Shown here: one piece after another, positions 21,146-30,431 of the stretch
Layout: each line of letters opens with the position of its first letter
How positions within the stretch are numbered: position 1 is the first letter of the stretch
DNA from: Mnemiopsis leidyi
Lineage: Eukaryota > Ctenophora > Tentaculata > Lobata > Bolinopsidae
Direction: 5' to 3'
DNA length: 34,684 nucleotides
NCBI GenBank assembly: GCA_000226015.1
Contig: JH153545.1
Coordinates: forward strand, 50,971-85,654
Position numbers and translations under genes: made by a program
The notes under the pieces: generated by a model
What the model saw: the letters and a program-made list of their open reading frames with translations, nothing else
The model's database searches: none
What the model was told of the DNA's origin: nothing

Positions 21146-21580
21146 AGACCGCTGACCGACAAGCAGGTGAGATAACACCAGTAAGAGCAGAACATTCCGC
21201 TACTTACAATAACGATTATGCGAACTTCGGTGTTGGACATGCTGTAGACGGGGACCAGGAAACGTACTCAACTACAACAGCAGCATCAGATGGCAAGAGG
21301 TGGCTAAAAGTGGTATTTGACCAGGTGCACTGTGTACAGAAAGTATTGTGGTACTACGGAAACGCTAACCTGGGACTAACTTGGACTTGTAATGACAACA
21401 ACTGTGGGACTTGTGTTGGGAACCCATGTAATGACTTCACCCTGACAGTCAGTACTGAGGGAGAGGTATCTCATCTGTCTCCTGTATCGGACTGTAGATA
21501 CGGGGACACTATCAAGTTGGAGAGGATTAGTGGAGGCAGTACGTTCAGTGTTTACGAAATTGTTACAATCGTAAAACAAG
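21146..21580 (+). CDS. Cys-rich discoidin/fucolectin-like domain exon C5
   Basis: 435 nt, phase 1-1, from GATTTCAG to GTAAGA. It reads ETADRQAGEITPVRAEHSAT, FGVGHAVDGDQETYS, RWLKVVFDQVHCVQKVLWYY, TWTCNDNNCGTCVGNPCND, FTLTVSTEGEVSHLSPVSDC, and FSVYEIVTIVKQG. It pairs with exon 9809-10243. The AVDG form of the A-I-D motif is the one closest to canonical F5/8C domains. Confidence 0.86.
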
Positions 21581-21841
21581 GTAAGATATACGTAAAGCTA
21601 AATAAGTATAAACTGAATTCTCGGACCATCGTGATTTGCGAATTTTGAAATAGTTGTAACTTGTACATAAAAAGAAGTGCCATTCAGGTAGTATTGAATA
21701 CAACTGCATACTGCACCATGACATAATCTTAACAAACATTTATAATATGTGACATGCTTTCTGGAAAGGGCATGGTCAGATAGATAACTCATTGCCTTTA
21801 CTTTTCGTCTTTAAGCCTTTTAAACTTTTCAAACTTCTCAG

Positions 21842-22036
21842 CCGTCTCCTGCACAGAAGTGGACCCAGGTTTAAATATCACAGTAGACAGTACTTTGTTA
21901 CCGGCTCAACACGGAACAGAACTACCCTTCCACTGTCTGAAGAAACACGCTAAACAAGATACAACTGTTAGAGCAGAGTGTCAGAATGGAATGATCATTT
22001 TCACTCCAGGGGGCGCCTCTTCTTGTACTAAAATAG
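21842..22036 (+). CDS. Four-cysteine sushi(CCP)-like exon, gene C
   Basis: 195 nt, phase 1-1, after CTTCTCAG and before GTATGG. It is almost the same as exon 12741-12935; visible amino-acid changes include K to T in NITVDS, E to Q in PAQHG and T to A in GGASS. The near-identity over exon and part of the intron suggests recent duplication or gene conversion. No further exon of this gene is recognised downstream, so its terminal exon is unknown. Confidence 0.8.
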
Positions 22037-22957
22037 GTATGGTTCATGTGTTTCTCAAGAGTTTACGTTACTTGGAAGAGGGATGCAGCTGCATTGTATA
22101 TAATATCGACTGTAAGAATTGCTTCTTAACGTTAGGGTGCGTTTTGAGCAATTCTTGCGAGCATCAAATAGGGCGATGCATAAATGTTTAATTATTATCA
22201 GTATTATTAATCAAAAATTGATTGATCAAAAAATGATTGCTTGGGAACTTTATCGTAACAAGATATCAGCAATTTAAGCACCATGGTCGACACTCAATAA
22301 GAACACATGTCGATATTACGGGAGATTTGGCTTTTATACAGGTAAGAAAAGTACATTACATAACTCTTATTAACTGTTGTTAAAGTGAGTGACATAAATT
22401 GAATTGTTATATAAGTTTATTTTTTTCAAAACATGACCGTCTGGCTTCTATGACAAGGTTTCTCTCCGTTTCAGGGAAATGAATAGGAAAAATGAATGTT
22501 GGATTATTCACAACTACAGACCCCTCGCTCTAGTCCGGAAGGATATATGGTCTGTATACTATAAATACAGAGTTTATACAGATATATAAATAGAATATTA
22601 TGTCTCACGTGGGACAAATAGTTATTGGACAATGAACAGCGAGAGACTTGAATGTTTTACTTTTGTATATTAGAGTATCCTACAGCTCAAGTTAGGATTT
22701 TTTAATAGTCACAATTTTCTGGTTTTCTAATTTTGTTTAACGAGTAAATTAATTTATCAATGATAATAATTTGATGTGACGTTGAAACTTTCTTAGAAAC
22801 CTGTTTGTACTTAAACCACATGCAGTGTAGCAGGGAACAAAGAAGATTATGAGTGTAAGTTTTTTAGTCGTGATAAGATTAGTAAGAGTTAACACATAGT
22901 AAACCCCATTATCAACTATACACTATTGTACTCCAAGTCTGTAAATAATATAGGTGT
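22037..22957. other. Non-coding stretch after array gene C
   Basis: No domain exon is recognised. A good donor context, TATACAGGTAAGA, occurs at about 22336, but the upstream frame has no recognisable domain. The strand switches here: the next coding exon to the right is the minus-strand transporter exon at 23502. Confidence 0.4.
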
Positions 22958-23084
22958 GAGGACGTTAACAGAGCTATATGAGTACATCATGGTACAGGTT
23001 CTAGTTTCAAATTGAAGAGAGGACGTTAACAGAGCTATATGAGTACACCATGGTATCGTACAGGTTCTAGTTTGAAATTGAAGA
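22958..23084. repeat. Tandem duplication of about 61-66 bp
   Basis: GAGGACGTTAACAGAGCTAT at 22958 is repeated at 23019, and both copies continue through GGTACAGGTTCTAGTTT and AAATTGAAGAGA. The second unit has a five-base insertion (TATCG) before TACAGG. The similarity indicates a recent local duplication. Confidence 0.9.
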
Positions 23085-23501
23085 GAACGCATCTAAATAT
23101 TATTTTAAGTTACTCAACTTCTTCGCTGTCATCTGAGAATTGTGGACATATTTTATTCTAATCTAATACTCTAAGTTTTTGTTGTTTAAAGACCGGATTT
23201 GACTAATGTGTAGAAGAGATTTGTTCCAAGGTTGTAAAATTGTTGCAGCGGGGGCGGTATCGCGGTATTTGCATTGGGTTGGTTTCTATCTGAACCGTAA
23301 TAAGTCTGGGTTACAAGACGAGACATGACATTTGAGAAGTCTGAGCTCAAAATTTATCTATTTTATCAGTACGTGACGACATTCTAGCAGTCGAGTAGGA
23401 ATTTACACACAAAACGTTAAAATAGGCGAATAAAAAGAGAATATCAAAAACATGATTTAGATTTCAGGTTTACTTAGCGACTAGATTTTGAGGGTATTTA
23501 C

Positions 23502-23581
23502 CTGCATTATAACGAAGTATGCTAGGGAATGAATGTTGAAATATTTGGCCATTCCCATCAGGATCATGAATGTACTTGTAC
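23502..23581 (-). CDS. SLC37-type transporter exon (third-helix region)
   Basis: 80 nt on the minus strand between TCTACAG and GTAAAT. It reads TSTFMILMGMAKYFNIHS then LAYFVIMQ, matching the SLC37 pattern of a small-residue-rich helix followed by NIHS and an aromatic helix ending in Q. It starts in phase 1, as exon 23796-23851 ends, and ends in phase 0, as exon 1500-1576 starts. This phase agreement is strong evidence that the next exon is about 22 kb away at the left of the window. Confidence 0.88.
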
Positions 23582-23610
23582 CTGTAGAGGTTAATTATAA
23601 TTGTAACTTT

Positions 23611-23639
23611 CTATTTATTCATTTATTTATTTATTTAAC
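23611..23639. repeat. (ATTT)n microsatellite
   Basis: A short run of imperfect ATTT units lies in the transporter intron between exons 23796-23851 and 23502-23581. Confidence 0.85.
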
Positions 23640-23795
23640 TATTTTTAGTGGATGATTTTTAGACTATTCTGGCAAGTCTCACGGTGCGATAATATTTGGT
23701 TATTCAACGCATAGGTAGAAAAAAATCAGCTAAATTACTTAAAGTAGCTAAAATTAGCTTTAATTAAATAGCTTTAAAAATTATAATCCACATAC

Positions 23796-23851
23796 CAATC
23801 ATTCCAACTGTGAGGAAATACCGAAGACTGACATTATCTGCAATCGACCCA
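23796..23851 (-). CDS. SLC37-type transporter exon (loop 2 / helix 3 start)
   Basis: 56 nt on the minus strand between CTTTTCAG and GTATGT. It encodes GSIADNVSLRYFLTVGMI. The G-x-[IL]-A-[DE]-R/N-V-x-L-R segment is the conserved loop after the second helix in SLC37 and related organophosphate exchangers. It enters in phase 2 and leaves in phase 1, fitting exons on both sides. Confidence 0.88.
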
Positions 23852-24051
23852 CTGAAAAGAAAACCACTTTAAGAAAACCACGACAATAAAATTTACATCC
23901 TCGATTATTAATATAATTGACCTTATCGTGTATGTATCTGTCGCCTCATTGTCAGTTGATGAAGTATTTGCGCCACGAAGTTGAACTTAGCAAACAACAA
24001 GATATGTCAACTTTCTGACTACAGATAAGAAAGTAGACGTTCAGTATTAAC

Positions 24052-24190
24052 CAGGCAAAGATGAATACAGCGTAGCTGAGAAGAAAGGCAGTGTCGAGAT
24101 AGCCAAGCAGCCTAGTCCCATCTTTAGTGTCAAAAGGAGCCCAGCCATCTGTTTGGTTGTTGCTTGTGTTGCCGTGCAGGGTAGATTTCA
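24052..24190 (-). CDS. SLC37-type transporter exon (WAPFD...LLGYLDTAFLLSYA)
   Basis: 139 nt on the minus strand between AATTCTTCAG and GTTAAT. It encodes VKSTLHGNTSNNQTDGWAP, FDTKDGTRLLGYLDTAFLLS, YAVFIFA and two bases of a Cys codon. The luminal loop with asparagines (possible N-glycosylation at NTS and NQT), WAPFD, then LLGxLDxAFLxSYA is the most diagnostic part of SLC37A1/A2-like proteins. Choosing the GTTAAT donor makes the joined peptide the same length as family members; GTATTC a few codons earlier would leave a gap. Confidence 0.9.
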
Positions 24191-24944
24191 CTGAAGAATT
24201 GGGAGAATATTACTTTTGAGTTTTTAAGCTTTAAAGATACTACGTCGAATGAGATTTAATTTCAGTAATTAACAACCTTTTAAAACTTACATACTGGACC
24301 AAAAATCAATATTCAGATTTCAGGTTTTCTAAGGTGAAAAGATCTGATGGAAATAATGATTACATCATCAATGTTTTTTGTAGATTTCAGATTGTTAACC
24401 TGAGACCTTACTCAAATCGTTGCAAAAGATAAATTTGCCAAACAAGCATACCTACATATTACGTAAAATTTGCTTGTGACAGCATAATTAGTTAATGTTT
24501 AGAAGCTGATAACAGAGTTGAAATACGAAACTATCATGTGTTCTCGGTCACAAGACTAGACACACACGCGATAGCGAAATTTGAGTAGGTCGAGATATTG
24601 TGTGTCTTTACGTGAGTGAAACGCACGATTCACATTGTATAAAGTAAGGTAATTGAGTAGTTGATTTTAGAATTTGAAAGACTAGCCGTGAAAATACATT
24701 CATATAGTGCAACACTACACAAGTACACGCTACACAGTTGACAGTACACATGTACAAATGACTAGGGCGAAATGTGTCTATCTTGTTACGACTGTTTTAC
24801 AATTTTGCCTGAAGTTCGATGTATAATTACGACAGTAATACAGCTGTCAATCATTGATACATTATTTTATAACAATGCGATTAAGCACAAAGCATAAACT
24901 AGAGAGAAGCATGTCCTCTGGCCGGTTTACCAAGTTTTAAGCAT

Positions 24945-25075
24945 GTGTAATCTCCCTCGGTCGACTCAGCCGAATGACCGGGAAACCGTGATTGAGGGTT
25001 AAATGAAGAGGGTCCCCGTTAAATGATCTAGAATCTTCCAAAAGCCCCTTCAGTATAAATGTAAAAGCCTGAGCA
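24945..25075. mobile_element. SINE fragment
   Basis: GACTCAGCCGAATGACCGGG and the following GTGATTGAGGGTTAAATG resemble the central part of the full SINE at 31655-32040 (CACCCAGCCGAATGCTCGAG, GTGTGTGAGGGTTAAATG). The tRNA-like head is absent. A tail phrase near 25074, CACAGGTGTAACAAATACAA, recurs near 26160, so a further fragment may be present there. Confidence 0.6.
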
Positions 25076-25365
25076 CAGGTGTAACAAATACAAAATACAA
25101 TTATGAGCATAGCAGTGTTTACAAAATTTTTAAGCATTCACCTTAACTCAAAGTTTCTGAAATATGTTTGAAGCAAGAACTATACTGATGTGTCAAATAC
25201 AGGGTTGTTTATTCCAATACAAAACTACAAATCTAATGTCCCGGTGTTAAAAACCACCCTTAATTTCTCCCTTTTGTGAAATGTTTGAACCTTGCAATTT
25301 TTTTGATTAGTAAGTTCAAAAATACTGACTCATCTATTGTTAAAGTTTTCAAAAGCAGATGCACA

Positions 25366-25441
25366 AGTTTTATGAAAAACACACTGCTTACATTATAACC
25401 CTGCAGGGTAATAATGTAAGCAGTGTGTTTTTCATAAAACT
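25366..25441. repeat. 76-bp near-perfect palindrome (31-bp arms)
   Basis: Arms 25366-25396 and 25411-25441 are exact reverse complements. Between them lies the palindromic ACCCTGCAGGGT (25398-25409) with one unpaired A on each side. The outer flanks CACA/TGTG extend the symmetry with one bulge. It sits in the transporter intron between exons 25845-25921 and 24052-24190. Transcribed from either strand it would fold into a long hairpin. A miniature transposon core and a microRNA-type precursor are both possible. Confidence 0.93.
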
Positions 25442-25844
25442 GTGCTGACTTGACCGATTACTGAATGTCATACAGTTTGTTCAATTTGTCACGTTCGATA
25501 CATTGCTATACTTGCTACGAAATTGTTGGTTGGGACTCGACTAACTCGATGATTAGCCAATGTTTATTTAAAGAAATTATATAATATACATAGTACACAG
25601 CATTATTCAAAATTAAATTTGAAGTTGCAGAGCTTGCAAAAGTGTTTAAAGAAACCTATTTGCCAACTCAAAGGTCGCTCTTATAAAGATTAAGGAACGA
25701 CTTTTACCCAATGTAAAAATGTTTTTACTGAGTGCCACTAGCTGAGTTTTCATACATGGTAATCTTTTTTCTTGAAGAGAGCAAAATTCGGAATTATGGC
25801 AGCACCATGACCATACTAGGCAAATCATTATTGATAAGACTCAC

Positions 25845-25921
25845 CCACTCCTAAACTTTTTCTGTTCATGTGATAGGACATGTAGACCAAAAACGTGAGA
25901 GCCAAGATCCAGCATTTGTAC
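25845..25921 (-). CDS. SLC37-type transporter exon (first helix)
   Basis: 77 nt on the minus strand between CAATTCAG and GTGAGT. It encodes YKCWILALTFLVYMSYHMNR then KSLGV. A hydrophobic helix followed by Y-H-M-x-R-K-x-x-x-V is the start of the first transmembrane segment in the SLC37 family. It begins with one base of a split codon, so a preceding exon with the start codon should lie to the right, but I could not find it. Its phase-1 end joins exon 24052-24190 as SLGVVKSTLH. Confidence 0.88.
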
Positions 25922-26199
25922 CTGAATTGAATTATTTAGGTTTTCATGCAAGAGAATAATCAAATTTGAATTGCAACCTAAGGAAAATCCGCAAAAATGC
26001 AAGAAATGATGATAAATATATTATGTGCAGCCCTCGACATGCTGTAAGGGTTTTGAAAAGCCTCCAATAAAGCAATGTAAGTATATCCTAGAGGAGTGTG
26101 CTAAGGGTATTTGCCTATGCAATCTTCTTGGTTGACTCAGTGTAACTGTAAAACCTTTGTACAGGTGAAACAAATACAAATAACAAAAAATCCTACCTA

Positions 26200-27545
26200 T
26201 ACGATAAATAATAGTACTTACACAATGCTGCGAGGAGGAGATGATCCAGTTGTAAATTTAAAGCAGCGAATTCCTAATGGTAAAGGATCATATCGTATTC
26301 CAGAGACCATGTGTGCCTAAAACAGCCAATATGATTATTGAACAACAATGCAATTTACAATGGCATTCCCATAGATGGGAATAATATAAAAATTAAGAAA
26401 CTAAATCACTCTCTAATGACTGCATTTTGTATCAAATAACTTGGCTTGGTGAACAGCAGAATCAAAATTTGTTAGATGATTAAGGGGAGGCAAGAGTGAT
26501 TAAAGTTGAGAAAAAATTAAGAAGGGTAGGAAGGAGACTGGGAGGATTGAGAAGAGGAGGTTAAAGGGTTCAAGTAAGAGGTTTGGAGGTAGGGAGGACA
26601 GTGGAAGACCATCATAAAGCAGCAGGCTGAAGGGAGGACCCTGTTCCTGCTAGTTAATGCAATCTCTAGGGTTTGAATTTTGTTTTAAGTTAATTATCTC
26701 CCCTTATGAATTTCTTTTGTTGATCAGAATCCCTAGTTAACATCAGAAGAAGAAGAAGGTTCTGGATAAAGAGGCTGTCATAGCACTTTACTGTTCCTAC
26801 ACAATTTGGTTGTCGTGCGACAACAGGATCTGATCAAAAGACTACAACTTAGTCGAAGACCTATGACATCTGCTGATTAGCAGCTGAGCGTTCGAGTTGG
26901 GTCCAGAAACGTCATTTAAAGCTAAACCTGGGCCTGGGGTCACTAGTCCTGCATCTAAGCCTTTGTAGTGCCTCAAACCTGCTTTCAGATAGGAGGTCAT
27001 ATATGCATCGACCATAAGACTAGAAAGCTGGTTGGAGAAAACCAGTCCGCATGTGAGCATAATAATATTTCCTTGCGGGTAATAGACCCCGGGGTTTGGT
27101 GCATCCGGTTGCTATATAGTGTCGCCGACCCCACAATGTCCTCTTTGCGAATGTCAGCTACAACGATTTATTCAATATTTGCAAAACATTGGACAGGCAT
27201 GCCCGCTAAGCTGAGGCATGTTTGCCAATCCAGAATCAAAATCTACTACTCACGGAGGTAGCAGCGCTGCAGCCAAATTGGCAGTGTCTAATTGCGGAGC
27301 TAGACAAAGCGTTATTCAGAAGGATTATCCAAAAAGAGACTATAATTTAAAGTTTTCAAATAGATACAGCGGTTTAATCTGATAAAGTGCAACATCCAAA
27401 ATATCTAAGAAGTGTCCTACTTGTTAAAAAAGTGACTGCAAAAGAGCTTTTTACAGTAAAGCATCATTCAAATAAAACCAGAAAGTTTTACAAAAAATCT
27501 GATTGAAGAGAAGAAAGCAAAAACTACAGCAGAGGCTGCTAGCTG
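26200..27545. other. Repeat-like, non-coding stretch; purine-rich tract near 26480-26640
   Basis: No gene is supported. From about 26480 to 26640 the plus strand is almost all A/G. An open frame at 26968-27261 has no recognised domain. The start exon of the transporter may be hidden here on the minus strand, but no candidate stood out. Confidence 0.4.
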
Positions 27546-27553
27546 GTTCGGAT

Positions 27554-27798
27554 CAGTGGCAAAACAATGCCCTGGCTACACAGGGGTGCCGTCATAAAGG
27601 GGCACCAAATTGACATAAAAATATGGGACAATTTTGGAAGATTAACAGCGGGACTAGCAAAATCGCTTGTTTAGTTGGATAACTTTACTATTTTCGGCCA
27701 TATTTTCACAAACTGCTCTCTTTAAGCCCCTACACCAGGGACGCCTTTTAACTGCTGAGGGGCGCCTTACTGGCAAGACCTACAATATTACACCACTG
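27554..27798. mobile_element. hAT-type MITE, older copy, interrupted at its right end
   Basis: It starts CAGTGGCAAAACAATGCC and ends with the complement of CAGTGGTGTAATATTG. The interior shares long phrases with the next element (AAAAATATGGGACAATTTTG, GACTAGCAAAAT, GGCGCC blocks). Left flank GTTCGGAT and the distal right flank GTTCAAAT, read across the inserted neighbour, look like a partly diverged 8-bp target duplication. Confidence 0.75.
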
Positions 27799-27799
27799 G

Positions 27800-28078
27800 C
27801 AGCGGCGTAACGATGCCCCGGCCACCCCGGCTACGCCGGGGGGCGCCGTCGTCAGGGGGCGCCAAATCGTCATAAAAATATGGGACAATTTTGCAACATT
27901 AACTGTGCGACTAGCAAAATTGCGTGTTTGGTTTAATAACTTCACTATTTATTTAGATTTAACGGCCATTTTTTCATAAATTGCTCCCAGTAAGCCCTTA
28001 CACAGGGGCGCCACTTAGGGGCGCATTTTCATCGCCGAGGGGCGCCGTATTGGCTAAACCTACTACGTTACGCCACTG
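27800..28078. mobile_element. hAT-type MITE with exact 8-bp target duplication
   Basis: It starts CAGCGGCGTAACGATGCCCC and ends ACGTTACGCCACTG. Exact flanks ACCACTGG occur at 27792-27799 and 28079-28086. The left copy of the flank overlaps the right terminus of the element at 27554-27798, so this element inserted into the end of the older one. Internal GGCGCC-rich ends and an AT-rich middle are shared with 777-949. Confidence 0.88.
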
Positions 28079-28086
28079 ACCACTGG

Positions 28087-28572
28087 TTCAAATGACATTA
28101 TATTTAAGCGAACAAAACTTTACAAAAGTAGAGATCTAACAGTTGCTAATTTAGATCTAAAACGAAAAAAGGTGTTACTGTTACATCAGCAGGGTCGGTA
28201 GCTAGTCCACCCTTTGTTAGCATGAGTTTGATAGGGATGTACAGTGTGTTTGGATTTCGACTGCACGGTAGCAGGCAGTTTTTGAGGTTCAATTCAATTT
28301 ATAAAATTTCAAAACACAATTATACATTAAAATAATTTACTATAATATTAACAAGGAACTTCTGTGTGTTACAGGCTACCACCTGTAGGAGTACAGCTCT
28401 TTTGATGGGGCAACCCACTAAGGCCAAAGCTAAATATAAGTTATCATATTAGAAACAAACATATCAATGTGAGTAGTGGGTATAGGTTTCGCAACGATTG
28501 AGAGAGCTCTTGTTATTTCTGTACTTGCACCGATTAACCTTGCAACATTTTGTACATGTCAACTTGTGTCCG
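28087..28572. other. Non-coding stretch
   Basis: No gene or clear repeat is supported here. A TATAAAA string at 28576-28582 is just upstream of the open frame at 28591, but it is very close to the ATG and may be chance. Confidence 0.4.
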
Positions 28573-28590
28573 CACTATAAAAGGTAGTAC

Positions 28591-29098
28591 ATGATGACTT
28601 TTCAAGATTTTCAATTGGATGACGTCAGCAATGAAGAATTCAGTTTATGTAACGTTAGTCGAGTAATAACAGCATCGGAATGTGTTTTCAGAGATATGAC
28701 TAAGGAACTGAATCTTGGTGATTTTACTGGTATCAGACAATCTCACTTTAATAAGAGAACAGTCCCTAAGGGAATGCTTACTGAGTCGCTACCAACTGTG
28801 TGTCATATTCCAGACTCTTTCAGTATACCATTACTTAAGAATGTCACGAGCAATATGGACAGAATTAAGAAACGGGTTGGCGATCTTCAGAAGGAGAAAT
28901 CTAACGACCAGAAGGAGATAATTCAACTAAAGGACAAAATTATCGAGGAGAAGAGTGATGAGCTGAATGAGGTGACATCTACAGTTCGAACTAAAATGTA
29001 ATATTTTTCACCATATAATCGCAAAGAAGAACTGCCCTGCCATGCCACTCTCACGAAGAAAACTATTGAAGCTGCTGTGAAAAGTGCTTGTGACAGGT
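28591..29098 (+). pseudogene. Coiled-coil ORF fragment, possibly non-LTR retrotransposon ORF1, with in-frame stop
   Basis: From ATG 28591 the frame encodes 136 residues to TAA 28999. The C-terminal third, from NMDRIKKRVGDLQKEKSNDQ on, is a charged heptad-rich coiled coil. The same frame continues after the stop as YFSPYNRKEELPCHATLTKK, then TIEAAVKSACDR, to about 29098. A coiled coil followed by V-x-T-[EK]-M, a short linker and K-K-x-I-E-A-A-V-K-x-x-x-D-R resembles ORF1 proteins of some animal LINE-type elements; that match is from memory and is weak. No reverse transcriptase is visible nearby. It could instead be a decayed host gene. Confidence 0.4.
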
Positions 29099-29315
29099 AA
29101 GATAGAAGAAACAACATTATCATACGGTAATGAGAAGAGCAGCGATGAAGTGCTCCGAGATAAAGCCTTATGAGGCCGGGGTCCGGCGCGGTGGCTGGAA
29201 AAGCTGCGTAGCACCCGCGCGCGTAGCGTGCGTAAGCACCTGCTTAGGTGAAATACCCGACTTTCGCAGCGGATATCTATATAATCTTGTCAAAATTTGG
29301 AGCCTCATGCTTACT

Positions 29316-29742
29316 TGTACAGCCGCGCGCACCCTCCCGTCATTTTATCGTCAGACGTTGCCTGACCTGCTGCCGCGAAGCGCGCGGCGCGGCAGCGAAG
29401 CTGCCGCCCCCATATTTTCAATTGAAAATTTGATTTGAATATTGAAAATGGGCCGCAACGCAAGGCAATCATTTTATTTTCTTTTATTCGCTCCGAATGA
29501 GGTCGGACAAAGTCAACGTCAGACAACATGTTTACGCTTAGGCCTAACTTGTCTGACTTTGTCCGACGCTCATTCGTTAACGGGCGATGCGCGTCAAGAA
29601 TTTCTTCGCCAGGCCAGAAATGCGTGAGAGCGCGTGATGGCCAGCCCCATGGCCGCGGCAGTAGGTTATCAACCTTCAACTCCTTCGAAGCGAATAGAGA
29701 ATATATAAATAAAATGACAGGAGGGTGCGCGCTGCTGTACAA
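29316..29742. mobile_element. Inverted-repeat DNA element, about 427 bp
   Basis: TTGTACAGCCGCGCGCACCC at 29316 and its mirrored copy ending GCTGTACAA at 29742 form 34-bp inverted repeats with two mismatches, finishing in GTCATTTTAT. The interior contains a second inverted pair around GTCGGACAAAGTC near 29503 and 29560. A third, unpaired copy of the terminus lies at 30128-30161. The interior is GC-rich and has no transposase. No target duplication is clear. Confidence 0.75.
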
Positions 29743-30127
29743 AGGCCTAACTGGTTTTGCAAGCAATCAAACGCAAATATCAAATTAATGATTCATCAGC
29801 AACTTTTATCAGCATTTCTTAAAGTCACATAATCTCAAATTATTATTTTCATCGCATAATAGTGTTGAAAGTATTTGACGTGGTTTTTGTAATTCTCTTT
29901 TTAATTTTGACCCAAGTGATAGACATAAGATTTTTAATAGCAATGCATTTATATATTTTTGTGTAACAACATGAACACCATTATCAGGACTTAACATTTA
30001 AATTATTTGTATAATAGTAGTTTTGAAAGTACTATTTTTAATGCAACCCATAAACAATTGAAAGTATTAATTCATAAAATTAAAACAGTAATTATTGAGA
30101 AAAAGTAAGTATTTTATGTTGCGGACT

Positions 30128-30161
30128 TTGTACAGCAGCGCCCACCCTCCCGTCATTTTAT
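30128..30161. repeat. Solo terminus of the 29316-29742 element family
   Basis: TTGTACAGCAGCGCCCACCC followed by TCCCGTCATTTTAT matches the termini of the element at 29316-29742. I saw no matching inverted partner to its right before the window ends. Confidence 0.75.
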
Positions 30162-30193
30162 TCTCCGGAAGCTTCGGATGAGGGTCGGACATT

Positions 30194-30431
30194 GACGAGA
30201 TGATATCCGTCTACCGTTCTAACGAAACGTTCAGCTTTAGCTGCGTGAGTCGGGTATCACCGCGACAAGTCGGACAAAGTCAGACAATTGCGGACTATAC
30301 GAGCAGTCATACGAAAAAATTCCTGATGCGCCTGATAGCGACCCATTTTTAATTCTGGTATTGTCGCGATGATACCCGACTCTTGCAGCTCAAAGCTGAA
30401 CGTTAGAATGGTAGAAGGATATAATCTCGTC
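30194..30431. repeat. Fold-back element with ~70-bp arms
   Basis: Left arm 30194-30267 and right arm 30362-30431 are imperfect reverse complements. They share GACGAGAT-ATATCC, TCTACC-TTCTAACG, CGTTCAGCTTT, GAGTCGGGTATCA and CGCGACA. The 94-base centre holds a GTCGGACAAAGTCAGACAA phrase also found in the neighbouring element at about 29503. It looks like a diverged member or recombined piece of the same transposon family. Confidence 0.75.

Noticed and set aside
25366..25441. Bacterial-type terminator
   Set aside because: The window is eukaryotic and the hairpin has no function-linked position or U-tract that would support this.
26968..27261. 97-residue plus-strand open frame
   Set aside because: It has no domain, and the surrounding sequence looks repetitive and non-coding.
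29311..29766. 151-residue minus-strand open frame
   Set aside because: It spans the inverted-repeat element end to end; its length reflects the GC-rich interior and arms, and no domain is recognised.
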